A stretch of DNA of 64,000 nucleotides from Paenibacillus sabuli (GCF_014705605.1 NZ_JACXIZ010000012.1:164702-228701), one strand, 5' to 3'; shown: positions 1-9,223, counted from the first letter of the stretch. Made by a program: numbers and translations. Notes: generated by a model from the sequence alone, not told the origin.

Positions 1-80
1 ACGAGCCAGAGCAGCGGGTACAGGAAGAGCAGGCCGAGCATCGACAGCAGGAGAAAAAATCCGGCTTTTTTGAGCGTCAT
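1..80 (-). CDS. Sugar ABC transporter permease, MalG type (5' end only)
   Basis: The gene runs off the left edge, so only the first 26 residues are visible. They are a short basic start (MTLKKAG) followed by a hydrophobic segment, as expected for the first membrane helix of a MalG/LplC-type inner-membrane permease. The ATG overlaps the stop of the preceding permease gene as ATGA, which indicates translational coupling. With the upstream MalF-type permease and binding lipoprotein it would complete a binding-protein-dependent carbohydrate importer. The family call rests on position plus a short hydrophobic start. Confidence 0.65.
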   Translation of the reverse strand, partial: MTLKKAGFFLLLSMLGLLFLYPLLWL

Positions 81-1024
81 CGTCCGTCCCCCCCGTCCTC
101 ATAGTGCGCCCAGCGGTTCGACGTCTTGAACAGAATCAGCGTAAACGCCAAAATGATGACGAACAGCACCCACGACTGCGCGGAGGCGTAGCCCATCTTG
201 AAAAATTGAAAGGCGTTGTCGTACAGCATCAGCCCGTACAGATAGGTGGCCTTGGTCGGCCCGCCGTCCGTAATGACGAAGGCCGCCGTGAACTGCTGGA
301 AGGCGTTGATCATCTGCATGATCAGGTTAAACAGCACGATCGGCGTCAGCATCGGCAGCGTAATCGAGAAGAACGCCCGCGCCTTGCCCGCGCCGTCCAC
401 ACGCGAGGCCTCGTACAATTCCCTGGGCACCTGCTTGAGCCCGGCCAGGAATAGCACCATCGAGGAGCCGAATTCCCACACCGGCAGCAGCGTAATTGTG
501 AACAGCGCAAGCTGCGGATCGCCGAGCCAATTGAGCGCCGGAATCGACAAGTAGGACAGCACCTCGTTGACCATGCCCTCGCGCATGAACAGGAAGCGCC
601 ACAGCACCGAGACCGCTACGCTGCCGCCGAGGATCGACGGCAAGTAGTAGATCGTGCGGTAGATGCCCATGCCGCGCATCGTGCGGTTGAGCAGCATCGC
701 GACCAGCAGCGCCACGACGAGCTTGGCCGGCACGGCCATCACGACGTACAGCAGCGTCACGCGCAGCGACTGATAGAAATCCGGGTCCTTGGTGAACATC
801 TCGATGTAGTTAGCCAGCCCGACGAACCGCTGCTCCCGCACCATGCTGTAATCCGTGAAGGAATAGATCAGCGAGGCGACGAACGGCACGAGCGTCAGCA
901 CGATGAAGCCCAGTATCCACGGGCTAATATAGAGGAGACCGATGCGCTGTCCCTTCGCGCGCCGCTTCCGCGGCAGCCGCAGCCGCGGCGACGCGGAGGC
1001 GCCTGCTGCCGGTTGGTTGTTCAT
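77..1024 (-). CDS. Sugar ABC transporter permease, MalF/UgpA type
   Basis: A 315-residue integral membrane protein with about six predicted helices; the first is near residues 30-55 after a basic cytoplasmic tail. The stretch ELYEASRVDGAGKARAFFSI near residues 200-220 is the EAA loop that docks to the ATPase in binding-protein-dependent importers. It lies 22 bp downstream of the solute-binding lipoprotein gene and overlaps the next permease by ATGA, so binding protein, MalF-type and MalG-type permeases form one operon. No ATPase is visible, as usual for Gram-positive sugar importers that share an MsmX-type ATPase. The substrate cannot be told from sequence. The start is preceded by AAGGATG. 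Confidence 0.93.
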   Translation of the reverse strand: MNNQPAAGASASPRLRLPRKRRAKGQRIGLLYISPWILGFIVLTLVPFVASLIYSFTDYSMVREQRFVGLANYIEMFTKDPDFYQSLRVTLLYVVMAVPAKLVVALLVAMLLNRTMRGMGIYRTIYYLPSILGGSVAVSVLWRFLFMREGMVNEVLSYLSIPALNWLGDPQLALFTITLLPVWEFGSSMVLFLAGLKQVPRELYEASRVDGAGKARAFFSITLPMLTPIVLFNLIMQMINAFQQFTAAFVITDGGPTKATYLYGLMLYDNAFQFFKMGYASAQSWVLFVIILAFTLILFKTSNRWAHYEDGGDGR

Positions 1025-1046
1025 TTTCTTTCACATCCTTCGCTGC

Positions 1047-2345
1047 TTACTGCATGCTGCCGAGCTTCTCGTTCAGTCGCGCCGTCATCTCCGCCGCCGC
1101 TTCCTCCGGCGACAATTGCTTGAAGGCGACGCGCTCGAGGAGATCCTGGGCAATCTGATTGAGCTCCTGATTGTTGCTCAGCCCCTTCACGGGATTGCCG
1201 GGATTGCTCATCGCGATCTCGACTGCCTCGGCGACCGTCGGATCGATCGCGCCGTCTGCGACGAGCTGATCCGCATTGGCCTGCACGACCGGTACGCTAT
1301 AGACGTCCTTGAGGATCGCGGCGGCCTCCGGCGAGGTCAGCAGCCAGCCCGCGAACTTGGCCGCCTCCTCCGGATGCCTGGAGGCCTTGTTGACGGCCAG
1401 CGGATTGCTCGGGTTGACCAGCACCGCTGACGTTTTGGCGTCGTCTGGCACCGGATACATGCTGACGCCCAGGTCCGGTGTATACGACTTGACTTTGGCG
1501 ATCGTCGAGGCGAGTGTGAACATCATGCCGATATTCCCCTCCTGCCACTGCAGATTCTCCGCCAGATCGGGATAGAGACTGCTCTCCTCGACCGGCTGCA
1601 TGACGCCGTCGTCCAGCAGCTGCTGGTAGTAGGCGAACGCCTCCTCTACCACGGCCGCGTCGAAGCCGAGCGTCTGATCGTCCACGATCCAGTCGTTGCC
1701 CGTCCGCTGGTTGACGAACGGCTGCAGGAAGGTCCGGTAGTCGAACATGCCGAGCAGGTACGCATTCGGATCCTCCTCGTGCACGCGCCGGCCGATCTCG
1801 TGAATCGTCTCCCAGTCCCACTTCGTATCCTCGGGGATGTCGAAGCGCTCGAGGAACTCGCGGTTATACAGGGTCACCATGCCGTTGGCGCCCATCGGCA
1901 GACCGGCCAGCTTGCCGTCAAATACGGCGTAGCGTTCCAGAAAGTCGGCGTCAAAGGCGTCCAACTCGATGTATTCGTCCAGCGTGTACAGATCGACGAC
2001 GAGCTCGCTCTTCACCGCCAGCTCGTCGATCCAGTCGACCGACAGCGGTGTCAGATCCGGCGCGGTGCCGCCTGCAAATTGAGTGACCAGCTTCTGGTAG
2101 TAGCCGTCGAAGCCGCCGTATTCCGGCTCGATCGTCACATGCGGATTGTTATCCATATACAGATCAATGGCCTCCAGCAGCGCCTTGTGCCGTACTTCCG
2201 AGCCCCACCAGGAGAAGCGCAGCGTTACTTCTTCCGGCCCGTCCGCTTCGCCGCTGCCGCCATTTCCGCCGCCGGAGCAACCGGCCAGCGCGCCCGCCAG
2301 CAGCGCCGCGCCGAGCGCGCCCGCCCAAATTCGTTGATGTGTCAT
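1047..2345 (-). CDS. Extracellular sugar-binding lipoprotein of ABC importer
   Basis: A 432-residue family 1 solute-binding protein. The N-terminus is a lipoprotein signal (ALLAGALAGC), so the mature protein should be anchored to the outer face of the membrane by its lipidated Cys and deliver sugar to the permeases encoded just downstream. The body shows typical family 1 phrases such as RFSWWGSEVRHKAL and LPMGANGMVTLYNREFLE. An ATG two codons upstream lies only 2 nt from the GGGGG ribosome site, whereas the ATG used here is 8 nt from it and was preferred. The gene is divergent from a YesN/YesM pair, which probably controls it. Confidence 0.92.
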   Translation of the reverse strand: MTHQRIWAGALGAALLAGALAGCSGGGNGGSGEADGPEEVTLRFSWWGSEVRHKALLEAIDLYMDNNPHVTIEPEYGGFDGYYQKLVTQFAGGTAPDLTPLSVDWIDELAVKSELVVDLYTLDEYIELDAFDADFLERYAVFDGKLAGLPMGANGMVTLYNREFLERFDIPEDTKWDWETIHEIGRRVHEEDPNAYLLGMFDYRTFLQPFVNQRTGNDWIVDDQTLGFDAAVVEEAFAYYQQLLDDGVMQPVEESSLYPDLAENLQWQEGNIGMMFTLASTIAKVKSYTPDLGVSMYPVPDDAKTSAVLVNPSNPLAVNKASRHPEEAAKFAGWLLTSPEAAAILKDVYSVPVVQANADQLVADGAIDPTVAEAVEIAMSNPGNPVKGLSNNQELNQIAQDLLERVAFKQLSPEEAAAEMTARLNEKLGSMQ

Positions 2346-2422
2346 CTCCATGACCCCCTTGTATGTGATTGTCTCTAACTATAAATCCGCTTCCATGCCG
2401 TGAAAAGGCATTCAGCATGACG

Positions 2423-2465
2423 AAAGGTATCCGAAATTCAGGCTTTTCGGACAAAGGTATCCGAA
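2423..2465. promoter_or_regulatory. Direct repeat AAAGGTATCCGAA, candidate operator
   Basis: The 13-mer AAAGGTATCCGAA occurs at 2423-2435 and again at 2453-2465. The copies are 30 bp apart start to start, close to three helical turns. The pair sits between the divergent binding-protein gene and the response-regulator gene. AraC-type regulators commonly bind such phased direct repeats, so this is a candidate site for the YesN-type regulator encoded at 2601. Binding itself is inference. Confidence 0.5.
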
Positions 2466-2600
2466 GTTGCGCTCGATGTCAAAACTGGAGGCATAATGAT
2501 CGTACCGGAGGATCTGCGCGCCTGTACAAACGTCAGGTTATCCCTTATGCTGGTGAAAACGATTGCACTGTCAATAAGCTACGATCCGGAGGTGTCGGGC

Positions 2601-3356
2601 GTGTACACGCTGCTGCTCGTCGATGACGAAAAAGAAATTCGAAGCGGGCTGTCGCAATACTTCCCGTGGCACGAGGTCGGCTTCGAGCTGGTCGGCCAGT
2701 GTGCGGACGGCAAGCAGGCGCTGGACTTCCTCGAAACTCGCGAGGTCGACGTGCTGCTGTGCGACATCCGCATGCCCGTCCTCTCCGGGCTGGACGTCGC
2801 GCGTCGTCTGCACGAACGCAAAAGTCGCGCAAAGGTCGTCTTCCTGAGCGGCTACAAGGACTTCGAGTACGCCAAGCAGGCGATGGCCTACGGCGTCAAG
2901 AGCTATATCGTCAAGCCGACCAAATATAGCGAGCTGTTCGACGTCTTCTCCTCGCTCAAGCTGGAGCTGGACGAAGCCGCGGCCCGCGGCGCGGGCGAGG
3001 CGTCGGCGGCGCCGACTGCGAGCTTCAACGAACAGGTCATCGCGGCTATTCGCGAGTATGTCGAGACCCATTATGCCAAGGCGACGCTGGAGGAAGCGGC
3101 GCGAGTCGTGCATATGAATCCGCATTATGTCAGCAAGTACTTCAAGGACAAGACTGGCGAGAACTTCTCCGACTATGTCACTGCGGTCAAGATGAACAAG
3201 GCGGCCGAGCTGCTAAGGGACATTCGCTACAAAACATACGAGGTGAGCGAAATGGTCGGCTACAGCTACGCCAAAAATTTCACGCGCACCTTCAAAAAGG
3301 TGCACGGCGTCAGTCCGCGCGAATACCGAAACAATTACGAGGGGTCCGGAAATTAG
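2601..3356 (+). CDS. Response regulator, YesN type (receiver + AraC HTH)
   Basis: A 251-residue two-domain regulator. The N-terminal receiver has the acidic pair D8-D9, predicted phospho-acceptor D55 in LLCDIRMP, S83 and K105. The C-terminal AraC/XylS double helix-turn-helix covers about residues 150-248 (MNPHYVSKYFKDKTGENFSD and VSEMVGYSYAKNFTRTFKKV). The open frame extends upstream to an ATG at 2496, but the GTG at 2601 has GGAGG 8 nt before it and puts the receiver at the N-terminus, so it was chosen. The kinase gene starts 1 nt after the stop. The pair probably activates the divergent sugar importer. It is compact: most YesN proteins have a long middle region that is absent here. Confidence 0.93.
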   Translation: MYTLLLVDDEKEIRSGLSQYFPWHEVGFELVGQCADGKQALDFLETREVDVLLCDIRMPVLSGLDVARRLHERKSRAKVVFLSGYKDFEYAKQAMAYGVKSYIVKPTKYSELFDVFSSLKLELDEAAARGAGEASAAPTASFNEQVIAAIREYVETHYAKATLEEAARVVHMNPHYVSKYFKDKTGENFSDYVTAVKMNKAAELLRDIRYKTYEVSEMVGYSYAKNFTRTFKKVHGVSPREYRNNYEGSGN

Positions 3357-3357
3357 C

Positions 3358-5127
3358 ATGCGCAAAAAATTTTTCCTGAAAAACCTCGCCCTCTTCCTGA
3401 TCCCGCTGCTCATCCCGACGATCGTGCTCGGCGCGCTCTCGATCGTCGTCACCAAGCGCTACAACGAGGCCGAGATCAGCCGCAACCAGATGCAACTGTT
3501 CAGTCAGATGGACCGCAATATCGAGCTGATCTTCAATGAGATCGACGCGCTCGGCGTCAGCTTCGACAATGTGGAGGTGCTGTACCGGCTCGAGGATATC
3601 CTGCGCACCCAGCAGGTGACGCTGGAGAACAAGCGGGTGCTGCAGGCGACGCAAAATTACCTCGACGCGCCGGCCAATGCCAGACCGTACATCGAATCGA
3701 TCTATGTGTACGTGCGCAATCCGTACGACCAACTGCTCGCCAGCGGCACCGGACTGGCAAATTTCGTCGAATTCCACGACATGTCGTGGCTGGCGAGCTT
3801 CGAGGCGCACCAGGGCGCGGACGCCGCGATCTGGACCGAGGCGCGGCAGATTCGACGCTATTCGTTCGAGGAACCGATCGCGGTGACGACGATCTATAAG
3901 CCGCTCTATTCGAGCGTGATGCGCGAGCCGTTCGGCGTCATCGTGCTCAATATCTATACCGAATATATCGAACGGCTGCTGCGCGCCTACGAGACGTACC
4001 CGGGGCAGCTGCTGCTCGTGCTGGACGAGCGCGGGCAAGTGATGTTCCAGAATCGACCGCTGGACGGCGTGGACGGCGAGGCGCTGCAGCGCCTTGTCGA
4101 TGGCGGCGACGCCTCGTTCGCGCTGCGTCAGGGAGACGGCGCCTATGCCGGCGCGCAGCTCGCCTCCGCACGGTACGAGGGCTGGCGCTATGTCTCGCTG
4201 GTGCCGGAGCAGGCGATGAACCCGGTCACCTTCCGGCTGAGCGAATTCACCATCTACGTCGTGCTGCTGTCGTTCCTGCTCGGGCTGGCGCTGACGTATT
4301 ACCTGACACGCCGCTCGCTGCGCCATATCCGGGAGATGATCGGCATCATCAAGGCCGCGGAGAAAGGACTGCCGCTGCCGCAGGGGCCATCCGCGCCAAG
4401 TGCGCGCGACGACGAGTACAATTACATCATTCAGACGATGACGCGCAACTTCATCGAACAGAGCTACCTGAACGTCCAGCTCTCGGAGAAAAAGTACCGG
4501 CTGCAGGCCGCCGAGCTGCTGGCGCTGCAGTCGCAGATGAATCCGCACTTCCTGTTCAACACGCTGGAGACGATCAATTGGAAGGTGATGGGGCTGACGC
4601 GGCGGCCCAACGAGGCGAACCGAATGCTCGAGGATCTGTCGGATCTGCTGCGCTACTCGCTCGACACACCGGGCCGAATCGTCACGCTGGACAAGGAAAT
4701 TGCGAGAACGCGCAGCTACATCGCGATTCAGAAGACGCGCTATGAGGACAAATTCGACGTCGTCTGGGCTTACGACGAGGAGGCGGTCCGGGTGCACAGC
4801 ATCGTCAAGCTGGTGCTGCAGCCGCTGATCGAGAACAGTCTGTATCACGGCATCAAGGAGAAGGAGGGGCCTGGCCGCATCAAGGTGAAGATCGAGACCG
4901 AGGGCGGCTGCACGCGCATCGCCGTCATCGACAACGGTGTCGGCATGACGCCGCAGCGGCTGGCCGAGGTGCGGGGCTTGCTGGGGCAAGACGGCGAGGC
5001 CGGGGAGCACATCGGGCTCGCCAATACGAGCCGGCGGCTCAAGCTGACCTATGGCCTGCAGGACGGCGTGCGCGTGCAGAGCAAGCGCGGCATGGGCACG
5101 GTGGTGTCGCTGCTCATTCCGCAATAG
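3358..5127 (+). CDS. Sensor histidine kinase, YesM type
   Basis: A 589-residue membrane kinase. A first transmembrane helix (about 8-30), an extracellular sensing region, a second helix (about 293-315) and a HAMP-like segment precede the catalytic part. The His_kinase domain holds the predicted phospho-acceptor H397 in QMNPHFLFNTLETINW, and the HATPase_c domain carries LIENSLYHGI (N box) and DNGVGM (G1 box). The protein should phosphorylate the regulator encoded immediately upstream. Binding-protein-sensing YesM kinases near sugar importers usually respond to the importer's substrate; that assignment is inference here. Confidence 0.93.
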   Translation: MRKKFFLKNLALFLIPLLIPTIVLGALSIVVTKRYNEAEISRNQMQLFSQMDRNIELIFNEIDALGVSFDNVEVLYRLEDILRTQQVTLENKRVLQATQNYLDAPANARPYIESIYVYVRNPYDQLLASGTGLANFVEFHDMSWLASFEAHQGADAAIWTEARQIRRYSFEEPIAVTTIYKPLYSSVMREPFGVIVLNIYTEYIERLLRAYETYPGQLLLVLDERGQVMFQNRPLDGVDGEALQRLVDGGDASFALRQGDGAYAGAQLASARYEGWRYVSLVPEQAMNPVTFRLSEFTIYVVLLSFLLGLALTYYLTRRSLRHIREMIGIIKAAEKGLPLPQGPSAPSARDDEYNYIIQTMTRNFIEQSYLNVQLSEKKYRLQAAELLALQSQMNPHFLFNTLETINWKVMGLTRRPNEANRMLEDLSDLLRYSLDTPGRIVTLDKEIARTRSYIAIQKTRYEDKFDVVWAYDEEAVRVHSIVKLVLQPLIENSLYHGIKEKEGPGRIKVKIETEGGCTRIAVIDNGVGMTPQRLAEVRGLLGQDGEAGEHIGLANTSRRLKLTYGLQDGVRVQSKRGMGTVVSLLIPQ

Positions 5128-5214
5128 CCGAGGACAATGGCTCGCGATACTGGATTGTCCGGCATATCTGCGCGATAATAGACACAAGACTCGTACAACA
5201 AGGAGCGACGATCC

Positions 5215-6990
5215 ATGCGCAATCCTATCGCTACCCATCAGGCAATTGCGAGGCCGGCCGGGCCGGAGCCGCCGCACTACGCGCACGCCTCCGACTATCG
5301 GCGCACGGACGCGCCGCGACTCGGCCTCCCGCCCGGTCCGGGCGAGCGGCCTCTGGCAGGCGGCGGGCAGCCGCTGGCCATGGTGCGGCGCGCGCTCCAT
5401 TACAGCGGCAGACGGGCCGCTGCGCCGAAAAGAAGACGCGTGCACGCCTTTGCGCTGCTCTACATCAAGCGAGGGCGCGGCGAACTGATCGTCAACAATC
5501 GGTCAATCGCCGTAAACGGTCGGCAGCTGTTTTTGTTTTTTCCGGGCATGCATGTCATCGAACAGGCCGACGCGCAGGCCGATTGGGACGTCTATTATAT
5601 TGCCTTCAAGCTGCTGCGCCCGGTTCGCGCTGGCGGCGGCTGGGCGCTGGAGGCCTTCGACCGTCCTCCCTTTCCGCATGGCGGCGAGCTGCAAGCGAGC
5701 GATCTGCCTGCAGTCGAGCGGCTGATCGAACGGCTGTGCGAGGACGGCGGTCCGGACGACGGCATGCTGCGCTGGAAGCGCCAGACGCTTCTGGCTGAGC
5801 TGCTCTATACGATCACGGCGGAACAGCTGACACAGCGACGCCAGCCCTCCGCCGAAGACGCCATTCGCCGCTGCGCGGCCTACATCGACCAGCATTACAC
5901 CGAGCCGATCCGGATCGACGGACTCGCAGCCTGGTGCGGCTTGCATCCGAGTACCTTCTCGCGTCATTTCAAGCAGACGATCGGCATGCTGCCCAGCGAG
6001 TATGTGATTCATGTGCGGATCGAGGCCGCCAAGCTGCTCCTCCCGGGCTCCGGCCCCTTGCGCGAGGTGGCGCGGCGGGTCGGCTTCTGCGATGAATACT
6101 ACTTCAGCCGCATGTTCAAAAAAGTCGCCGGCGTCTCTCCGTCTGTCTATACCCGGACTGCCGGCTCCCAGGCGCAAGACCGGCAGCGGAACGGACGCGT
6201 CCTGCAGCCGGTCAACGTCGCGGTCACGTATGTCGACGAGGTCGACCATCTGATTGCCCTCGGCCTGCTGCCCGCCGCCGTACCGGCCGATCATCTGCCG
6301 GACGGACGCGAGACGACGATCCCGTACCTGAAGCCGTATATTGCCCATCTGCCGCATATCGGCTGCGAGCAGTCGATCGACCTCGAGCTGCTCCGCAAGC
6401 TGCATCCCGAGCTGATCATCGCCTGTACGTATATGCAGCACTGGGGCGTCACGCGATTGACCGACATCGCGCCGACCCACGCCTACCGGTGGGAGATGGA
6501 CTGGCGCAATGTGCATCGGCAGCTCGCCGAGGTGCTCGGGCAGGAAGCGCGCGCCGAGCAGAACATTGCGCAGTTCGACCAACTCGTGCGGGTCGCCCGC
6601 GACCGCATGCTCCCCGCCTGCGCCGGCCGGACATTCGTCTTCCTGGAATCGACGAGGGAGGGCGTGCGGGTCAGTCCTTATATGAGCAATGGCGGCTGGC
6701 TGCTCTACCAGCTGCTCGGTCTGCCTCCGGCTCCGATCGTCAGCGTCAACGGCTGGACGCATATTGTCGCGCCGGAGGAAGCGGCCGCCATCGACGCCGA
6801 TTATGTGTTCGTCGGACAGCGCAGCGGCGCGCTCGGCGTACACGACGCGCTGCTGCGCGAGCCGGGCATCCGCCGTCGCCGGAGCCGCGTCATCGAGCTG
6901 CCGCGTTACCCGTGGGGCAAGGGCGGTCCTCTGGCCTACACACAGGGTGTGCGGCTGATGTTGACCCTCTTTGCAAAACTCCACAAATAA
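5215..6990 (+). CDS. AraC regulator fused to siderophore-binding domain (Btr-like)
   Basis: A 591-residue protein of three parts: an N-terminal AraC-type sensing region (about 60-165), an AraC double helix-turn-helix (about 215-315, ending VGFCDEYYFSRMFKKVAGVS), and a C-terminal ferric-siderophore binding-protein fold (about 330-590) without signal peptide. B. subtilis Btr has this design and activates siderophore uptake genes when its C-domain binds the siderophore in the cytoplasm. The C-domain resembles the lipoprotein encoded next (VDHLIALGL versus VDHFMALGL; MDWRNVH versus VDWRDTH), so both probably bind the same ligand. The start has AAGGAG 8 nt upstream. No Fur box was recognised before this gene. 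Siderophore identity is unknown. Confidence 0.9.
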   Translation: MRNPIATHQAIARPAGPEPPHYAHASDYRRTDAPRLGLPPGPGERPLAGGGQPLAMVRRALHYSGRRAAAPKRRRVHAFALLYIKRGRGELIVNNRSIAVNGRQLFLFFPGMHVIEQADAQADWDVYYIAFKLLRPVRAGGGWALEAFDRPPFPHGGELQASDLPAVERLIERLCEDGGPDDGMLRWKRQTLLAELLYTITAEQLTQRRQPSAEDAIRRCAAYIDQHYTEPIRIDGLAAWCGLHPSTFSRHFKQTIGMLPSEYVIHVRIEAAKLLLPGSGPLREVARRVGFCDEYYFSRMFKKVAGVSPSVYTRTAGSQAQDRQRNGRVLQPVNVAVTYVDEVDHLIALGLLPAAVPADHLPDGRETTIPYLKPYIAHLPHIGCEQSIDLELLRKLHPELIIACTYMQHWGVTRLTDIAPTHAYRWEMDWRNVHRQLAEVLGQEARAEQNIAQFDQLVRVARDRMLPACAGRTFVFLESTREGVRVSPYMSNGGWLLYQLLGLPPAPIVSVNGWTHIVAPEEAAAIDADYVFVGQRSGALGVHDALLREPGIRRRRSRVIELPRYPWGKGGPLAYTQGVRLMLTLFAKLHK

Positions 6991-7042
6991 ATCGTGGAAA
7001 TCGTGCATGGCGTTCGCATCGGAAATGCGTTACCCTCGTATT

Positions 7043-7061
7043 GATAAGAATTCTCATTATC
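7043..7061. promoter_or_regulatory. Fur box
   Basis: GATAAGAATTCTCATTATC matches the classical 19-bp Fur consensus GATAATGATAATCATTATC at 15 of 19 positions. It lies 27 bp before the start of the siderophore-binding lipoprotein gene. Iron-loaded Fur would therefore repress this gene, and the reductase gene behind it, in iron-rich conditions. Confidence 0.8.
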
Positions 7062-7088
7062 AATACTGATCAACAAGGAGCGAGACGT

Positions 7089-8174
7089 GTGAAACCACTG
7101 CACAAATTAGGACTTGTACTGGCGATGGCGATGCTGGCGATCGGACTGCTGGCGGGCTGTGGCGGCAATGATTCATCCGAAACGAACAACGGGGCGGCAA
7201 ACGGGCAACCTGCCGCGGCCGATGGCGATACAGCCGGCGCGACGAACGGCGCGGAAGCCTCATCCTCTGACGACAGCGATGACGCTGCGCCAGACGGAGA
7301 AGCCGATGCGGAGGAGACGGAAGGAGCCACCCGCACGGTCACCACAGCCGGTCGCACCACCGACATTCCGGCGCAGCCGGAGCGGATCGTGCTGACGTAC
7401 GACGACGATGTCGACCACTTCATGGCGCTGGGCCTGAAGCCCGTCGCCGTACCGGAATACCAGCGCACGGACAACATCGACGGCTATCTGCCGTATCTGG
7501 CCGAAGAGCTGCAGGGCGTGCAGACCTTCCCCCTCTCGACCGACTTCGAGCCGATCCTCTCCGCCGAGCCGGATCTGATCGTGGCCGGCTACCACCATCG
7601 GGAGGTGCTGGAGGAGCTGGAGAAGATCGCGCCGACGGTCTACTTCGAATGGAAGGTCGACTGGCGCGACACCCATCTGGAGATGGGACGCGCGCTCGGC
7701 CTTGAGGCGCAGGCGCAAGCGAATGTCGACGCCTTCAATGCGGAGACGGAGACGACCAGGGCGCACCTGGCCGAGATCATCGGCGACGAGCCGGTCGCCT
7801 TCATCCGCGTCCGCCAGAATCAACTGGAGCTGTATGGGGCGCCCGACATCAGCGCCGCCGCCTCCGCCTCGTTCATCCTGTACAATCTGCTCGGCCTGAC
7901 GCCCGTGCAGGATGCCACGACCGAGACGTGGGGCGAGGTATACTCGCTGGAGGCGTTCACGGCATCGGAAGCGGAGCATCTCTTCTTGTTCGTGCAGGAA
8001 AATGAGGACGATCAGGCGCTGGTCGAGGAGCTGCTGAGCAGCAATCTGTACCAGAATGTCCCGGCCATTCAAAAAGGCCAGGTGTACATGGTGTCCAGCT
8101 ATCCGTGGGAGCGCGGCGGTCCGATCGCCTTCACTGCAGGCATGGCGGAGATCCGGGAAATGGTCAAGCCGTGA
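7089..8174 (+). CDS. Ferric-siderophore binding lipoprotein
   Basis: A 361-residue FeuA/FhuD-type periplasmic-binding protein. The signal ends in IGLLAGC (lipobox), followed by a long Ser/Thr/Ala/Asp-rich linker (about 27-80) and the binding fold, which begins near RTVTTAGRTTDIPAQPERIV. It should sit on the outer face of the membrane and present iron-siderophore to a permease, but no permease or ATPase gene lies nearby. The GTG start is preceded by AAGGAG at 7075-7080. A Fur box lies upstream, and the next gene, a flavin reductase, starts at or just beyond its stop. The fold is shared with the C-domain of the regulator encoded upstream. Confidence 0.93.
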   Translation: MKPLHKLGLVLAMAMLAIGLLAGCGGNDSSETNNGAANGQPAAADGDTAGATNGAEASSSDDSDDAAPDGEADAEETEGATRTVTTAGRTTDIPAQPERIVLTYDDDVDHFMALGLKPVAVPEYQRTDNIDGYLPYLAEELQGVQTFPLSTDFEPILSAEPDLIVAGYHHREVLEELEKIAPTVYFEWKVDWRDTHLEMGRALGLEAQAQANVDAFNAETETTRAHLAEIIGDEPVAFIRVRQNQLELYGAPDISAAASASFILYNLLGLTPVQDATTETWGEVYSLEAFTASEAEHLFLFVQENEDDQALVEELLSSNLYQNVPAIQKGQVYMVSSYPWERGGPIAFTAGMAEIREMVKP

Positions 8175-8191
8175 GCAGGCAGGACGCAGAA

Positions 8192-9223
8192 ATGTCGGAG
8201 CTGTACGATCTGACGATTGTCGGCGGCGGGCCGGCGGGACTGTACGCCGCCTTCTATGCCGGTATGCGGGACATGAAGGTCAAGCTGATCGAGGGCAAGG
8301 AGGTGCTGGGCGGCTTCCTGCACCACTACGCGGAGAAGACGATCTGGGACGTCGGCGGCATTCCGCCGCTGCGCTGCGAGCAATTGATTGAACGGCTGTC
8401 GGCTCAGGCGCGGACCTTCGACCCGACGATCCTGCTCGGCCGCCGCGTCGATACGCTCGAGCGCCTGGAGCGCGGCGCCTACCGGCTCCGTACCGACGAC
8501 GGGCAGAGCCATGACACGCGGACGATCCTGGTGGCGGTAGGACGCGGCATTACCGAGATGACCAAGCTCGATATCCGCGGCGCGGACCGCTACGAGCTGA
8601 CCAATCTGCACTACACGGTGCAAAATCCGGAGTCCTACCGCGGCAAGCGCGTACTGATCTCCGGCGGCGGCAATTCGGCTGTCGACTGGGCGAACGAGCT
8701 GGTCGGCATCGCCCGCGAGGTGATCGTGGTGCACCGACGCCCGGAATTCGGAGCGATGGAGCGCAGCGTCGCCCGGATGCTGGAGATGGCCGATGTGCGC
8801 ACGCCGTACGTGCTGCGGGAGCTGCACGGCTCGGGCGACGCCATCCGCGCCGTGACGATCGGACACGCCGATGACGAGGAAGAGGGCACGGGCATCGAAC
8901 GGATCGACGTCGACGCCGTCGTCGTCAGCCACGGCTACACACGCAGCTACGGCGATCTGCTCGCTTGGGGGCTGGAGATCGGGCAGCACGGCGTGCGCGT
9001 CAGCGACCAGACCGCGACCAATCTGCCCGGCATCTTCGCCGCCGGCGACTGCGCGACCTATGCGAACAAGGTCAAGCTGATCGCGGGCGCCTTCACCGAT
9101 GCCGTGCTCGCCGTCAACAGCGCGATGCGCCACATCGATGCCGAGGCCCCTGGCATGGCCTACGTCTCCTCCCACAACGAGAAGTTCCGGGAGATGAACA
9201 AACGGCTAAAAAGACCGCTTTGA
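8192..9223 (+). CDS. Ferredoxin/flavodoxin-NADP+ reductase (YumC/TrxB-like)
   Basis: A 343-residue FAD/NAD(P)-binding oxidoreductase. It has the FAD dinucleotide motif GGGPAG near residue 11, a second dinucleotide motif GGGNSAVDWANE in mid-protein and the FAD-proximal FAAGDC near the C-terminus. The active-site CxxC of true thioredoxin reductases is absent, which places it with the YumC/YcgT ferredoxin-NADP reductases. Beside a ferric-siderophore binding protein it probably supplies electrons to release iron in the cytoplasm. An alternative GTG at 8171 overlaps the previous stop as GTGA, adds seven residues and would give translational coupling; the ATG at 8192 puts the Rossmann strand at the usual distance. 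Confidence 0.9.
   Translation: MSELYDLTIVGGGPAGLYAAFYAGMRDMKVKLIEGKEVLGGFLHHYAEKTIWDVGGIPPLRCEQLIERLSAQARTFDPTILLGRRVDTLERLERGAYRLRTDDGQSHDTRTILVAVGRGITEMTKLDIRGADRYELTNLHYTVQNPESYRGKRVLISGGGNSAVDWANELVGIAREVIVVHRRPEFGAMERSVARMLEMADVRTPYVLRELHGSGDAIRAVTIGHADDEEEGTGIERIDVDAVVVSHGYTRSYGDLLAWGLEIGQHGVRVSDQTATNLPGIFAAGDCATYANKVKLIAGAFTDAVLAVNSAMRHIDAEAPGMAYVSSHNEKFREMNKRLKRPL

Noticed and set aside
5128..5214. Fur box before the first AraC fusion gene
   Set aside because: Only GATAAT (5174-5179) is present; the second half-site is missing, so it is at most a weak -10.
3310..5445. Open frame of about 711 codons on the minus strand
   Set aside because: It is a shadow of the histidine kinase gene, rich in His/Arg/Gln with no recognisable domain.
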